In this document: piece after piece, positions 6,643 to 8,521 of the stretch
Position numbering within the stretch: the stretch's first letter is position 1
Layout: each line of letters opens with the position of its first letter
Assembly: GCA_003514205.1 (NCBI GenBank)
Contig: DORQ01000096.1
Location: 442-8,962, forward strand
DNA length: 8,521 nt
Direction: 5' to 3'
Source: Acidimicrobiaceae bacterium
GTDB taxonomy: Bacteria; Actinomycetota; Acidimicrobiia; Acidimicrobiales; Microtrichaceae
Notes under the pieces: model-generated
Database searches by the model: none
Seen by the model: the letters and a program-made list of their open reading frames with translations, nothing else
Told to the model about the DNA's origin: nothing
Translations under genes and position numbers: made by a program

Positions 6643-7767
6643 TCAGATTCCTTCCTTTGCTACTACTGGGGCTCCCTTGCTGGTGGACACCAAGGTCAAA
6701 TCAGATTGCGCGATGCTCACGATTGATCGGGGGTGGGTACCAACGGTCACACCGATTGGGACAGCGCTCGCCGACCAGGCGGGCTTTGTCAGCGACTTTC
6801 CTCGCCACAAGAGAGGCCGGCCGTCTAGATCAACCCCCGCAAGGACCAACGAGGCATCAGCCACGGAAAGGGCGACTGGCGAGAATTGGGCTGACGCTGG
6901 CAACTGAACGTTCGACCATCCCTTCCCAGTGAATCGGACCAGCTTCGCTCCTTCATGATCGCGAGCGCCGAGAACGAGTTCACTTCGAGATGAGGCCGAG
7001 CAGTTCCACGAGCCCTCGGCCAGTCGGGGTGGAAGCGGCAACGACTTGATCGCTCCCGTTCGCAGATCGAAGGTGCTCGCAACACTCTCATAGCCCTCCT
7101 GAAGCCCCGGTTCATCATTTGATGAACCGAAAAGCCCGACCAGTGTTCCTGAGCCAGGCATCGGAACAGCCTCAGAGATCCAGCTGTTCGGAGCGGTGGA
7201 AAGCCCCGTCGTCGACTTCCACGTGGCCCCACCGTCGCTTGAGGTTGCGACGAAAGCGACAGATGTCCAGTCCTCTACAACGATCTCCCCAGTGTCAAAA
7301 CTCACTGCCTCCTCAGGCGACTTGATCGAAGTTGGCGGTGCGACTTGTTGGCCCTTTGAGTCGATGCCCATCTGCACTCGTCGTTCACCAAGCTTCTGCA
7401 GCCTCCCCCCAGCAAGTACTAGGTATCCACCGACCGCAGTGAAGGTTCTGGCTCCGGAGGCCACATCCGCCGTGACGAATTGTTCCGTCCAGCTCGACCC
7501 GCCCACTGGGATTGAAAACACCGTGACGGCGCCTCCGGGTAGGGCAAGTGCCGCAACGACCGTGGATCGATCAACGAGAGCGTGAGCGCCCAAGATTTCC
7601 CCAATTCCAGGAAGAGGAGGAATGGCCCATTTCGTTGTCGGCTTCTGTGAAGCTGTCGCTCCGGCCGCTTGTGTGGTCCCCGCAAATCCGCCAAGAGCAA
7701 TTGCTCCGGCTCCGGTGAGCAAGGCTGATCTGCGCAGCAATTCGCGACGGCATAGTTCAGTCGTCAT
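6643..7767 (-). CDS. Tat-exported Asp-box (BNR-like) propeller protein
   Basis: This is a 374-residue secreted protein and the first gene of the operon. The N-terminus has twin-arginine motifs (RRELLR at 7-12, RRSALL at 12-17), then the hydrophobic TGAGAIALGGFAG and a likely cleavage site near TQAAGA (about 34-37). The mature part is rich in Gly, Ser and short beta-like segments. It carries a clear Asp-box, SSDGGATW (176-183), the hallmark turn of BNR/sialidase-type beta-propellers. No sialidase catalytic residues can be assigned, so it may be a binding or scaffolding propeller rather than an enzyme. The ATG at 7767 has AAGGGAG 5 nt upstream. A TTGTGA-N17-TAGGTT promoter candidate lies about 35 bp before it. 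The stop is 2 nt before the next gene. Confidence 0.85.
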   Translation of the reverse strand: MTTELCRRELLRRSALLTGAGAIALGGFAGTTQAAGATASQKPTTKWAIPPLPGIGEILGAHALVDRSTVVAALALPGGAVTVFSIPVGGSSWTEQFVTADVASGARTFTAVGGYLVLAGGRLQKLGERRVQMGIDSKGQQVAPPTSIKSPEEAVSFDTGEIVVEDWTSVAFVATSSDGGATWKSTTGLSTAPNSWISEAVPMPGSGTLVGLFGSSNDEPGLQEGYESVASTFDLRTGAIKSLPLPPRLAEGSWNCSASSRSELVLGARDHEGAKLVRFTGKGWSNVQLPASAQFSPVALSVADASLVLAGVDLDGRPLLWRGKSLTKPAWSASAVPIGVTVGTHPRSIVSIAQSDLTLVSTSKGAPVVAKEGI

Positions 7768-7802
7768 GCTGACTCCCTTCGGTCGTGTTGTGACTTTTCG
7801 AG

Positions 7803-7831
7803 AACCTATTCCTCATTGATCTCGCTCACAA
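7803..7831 (-). promoter_or_regulatory. Promoter candidate for the five-gene - strand operon
   Basis: On the - strand TTGTGA (7831-7826) and TAGGTT (7808-7803) are separated by exactly 17 bp, a good -35/-10 pair for an actinobacterial housekeeping sigma factor. Transcription would start near 7796, leaving a ~30-nt leader with an AAGGGAG ribosome site before ATG at 7767. The -35 lies inside one arm of a 10-bp inverted repeat. Confidence 0.45.
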
Positions 7832-7969
7832 TGGGCAGGGGTCTCCAATACAGCCCGTGGTGAAGTAGATGCCGAATTTGGTAAGTTGAAACCGCGTGCC
7901 GTGATTCACTGCAGATTCAATCGGTGCTCGCCTCGAGTTGAATTCGCCCCCCAGACCTGTGTGAGCGAG
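7821..7969. repeat. 10-bp inverted repeat spanning the intergenic region
   Basis: CTCGCTCACA (7821-7830) and TGTGAGCGAG (7960-7969) are exact reverse complements 129 bp apart. The first overlaps the -35 of the promoter candidate. They may be two copies of one protein-binding site in opposite orientation. The rest of the 265-bp gap (7768-8032) shows no open frame with a ribosome site and no RNA gene that I recognise. Confidence 0.4.
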
Positions 7970-8032
7970 TTGTCGCAGTACTACGCAGAAGACTCGTCCG
8001 GCTGAACTGGAAGGCCGTGGCGGTTGGGCTGA

Positions 8033-8521
8033 TCAGCGTCGAATTCGGTAGCGCGACGCGAGGGTGCAAGCGCCAAGTAGAAGCAAGATCAAGCCAGTGA
8101 GAGCGATCTCCGCTCCATTCGACAGCCCAGTGGAAGCAAGGTTGCTCGGTGATCTCGCAGCGCCGCTCGACGGCGTGACACTGCTGCCCGACGGCACGGT
8201 CGGAAAGCGGCTTGTCGTGAGGTCTCCGACCGATGAACTCGGGCTCGTCGTTGACACCGGGGAGGTAGGGAACGGCGCGGCTGAAGTGGGGGGCGCCGTT
8301 GTTGGTGCAACCGTAGTTGTGGTGGTCGCAGTTGTGGTTGGCGCAGTTGTGGTGCTGGTGGTCGAGCTGGTGGTGGTTGTCGGCGGGCTGGTTGTCGTCG
8401 GCGCTGCGGTGGTCGAGGTGGTACTGGTCGAGGTGGTGCTGGTCGTGGAAGTCGTCGAGGTGGTGCTGGTGGAGGTGGTGCTGGTCGTCGAAGTCGTCGA
8501 AGTGGTGCTGGTCGAAGTGGT
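8033..8521 (-). CDS. Sortase-anchored surface protein, C-terminal part (5'-truncated by window)
   Basis: The frame is open from the right edge for 162 residues. The first ~80 visible residues are almost entirely Thr and Ser with some Ala and Pro (TTSTSTTSTT... then APTTTATTTTTVAPTTAPP), a mucin-like stalk that would span the cell wall and could be glycosylated. The end is a textbook sorting signal: LASTG (encoded at 8126-8140), the hydrophobic stretch IALTGLILLLLGACTLA, and the basic tail RYRIRR. LAXTG is the motif preferred by class E sortases of high-GC actinobacteria. A GTG at 8257 is in frame but cannot be the real start because the stalk continues upstream in the same frame without interruption. 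The functional domain lies outside the window, as does any signal peptide. Confidence 0.85.
   Translation of the reverse strand, partial: TTSTSTTSTTSTTSTTSTSTTSTTSTTSTTSTSTTSTTAAPTTTSPPTTTTSSTTSTTTAPTTTATTTTTVAPTTAPPTSAAPFPTSPVSTTSPSSSVGDLTTSRFPTVPSGSSVTPSSGAARSPSNLASTGLSNGAEIALTGLILLLLGACTLASRYRIRR
8444..8512 (-). repeat. Near-identical 27-bp repeats in the Ser/Thr stalk
   Basis: Two copies of a 27-bp unit (8486-8512 and 8444-8470), differing at 2 positions, encode TSTTSTTST. They sit inside a longer low-complexity tract (about 8310-8521) built from ACC, ACG, AGC and TCG codons. Such tracts can expand or contract by slippage, in multiples of three without breaking the frame. Confidence 0.75.

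Noticed and set aside
7768..8032. Riboswitch, tRNA or small gene in the intergenic region
   Set aside because: No cloverleaf, no recognised riboswitch core and no open frame with a ribosome site were visible on either strand.
8029..8038. GCTGATCAGC palindrome at the stop codon of the surface protein
   Set aside because: It has no loop and no T-run, so it is not a terminator. A 10-bp self-complementary site can occur by chance in a window of this size.
8310..8521. G/T-rich + strand repeat as a CRISPR or non-coding tandem array
   Set aside because: The units are irregular, without spacers, and in phase with Thr/Ser codons on the - strand. It is the coding stalk of a surface protein.

Overview
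The window looks like chromosomal DNA from a high-GC, Gram-positive actinobacterium; I cannot name the genus. The clues are a LASTG cell-wall sorting signal of the LAXTG type used by actinobacterial class E sortases, a Tat-exported protein, a lipoprotein, a TAGGTT-type -10 box, and an XRE-cupin regulator divergent from a thioredoxin-reductase/methyltransferase fusion, an arrangement I associate with actinobacteria. Coding density is high and no mobile element, CRISPR array, tRNA or rRNA is visible.

Left part (1-1871, + strand): the C-terminal end of an OmpR/PhoB-type response regulator, coupled through an ATGA overlap to a complete two-transmembrane HAMP histidine kinase. This is a classical two-component system whose signal is unknown.

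Middle (1868-4097): an XRE-HTH/cupin regulator on the - strand shares a CTAG with the kinase stop codon. It is divergent from a + strand fusion of a thioredoxin-reductase-like FAD protein with a class I SAM methyltransferase. A perfect 15-bp palindrome (TTGCGAATATCGCAA) lies in the short divergent intergenic region and is a good operator candidate.

Right part (4118-7767, - strand): a compact five-gene cluster, read right to left. It encodes a Tat-exported Asp-box propeller-like protein, an extensin-like/M15-type metallopeptidase-like protein with a peptidoglycan-binding-like tail and no signal peptide, a small lipoprotein, an SCP2-like protein, and a GNAT acyltransferase fused to an acyl-carrier domain. 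Junctions are a 2-nt gap, a 19-bp overlap and two 4-bp ATGA overlaps, so this is almost certainly one operon. A plausible promoter lies at 7803-7831. The mix of envelope proteins with cytosolic carrier/acyl-transfer proteins matches no system I recognise and is the best candidate for something undescribed.

Right edge (8033-8521, - strand): the C-terminal end of a sortase-anchored surface protein, with a long Ser/Thr-rich repeat stalk, a LASTG motif, a hydrophobic segment and a basic tail. The 265-bp gap between it and the operon holds the promoter candidate and a 10-bp inverted repeat, but no gene that I can see.
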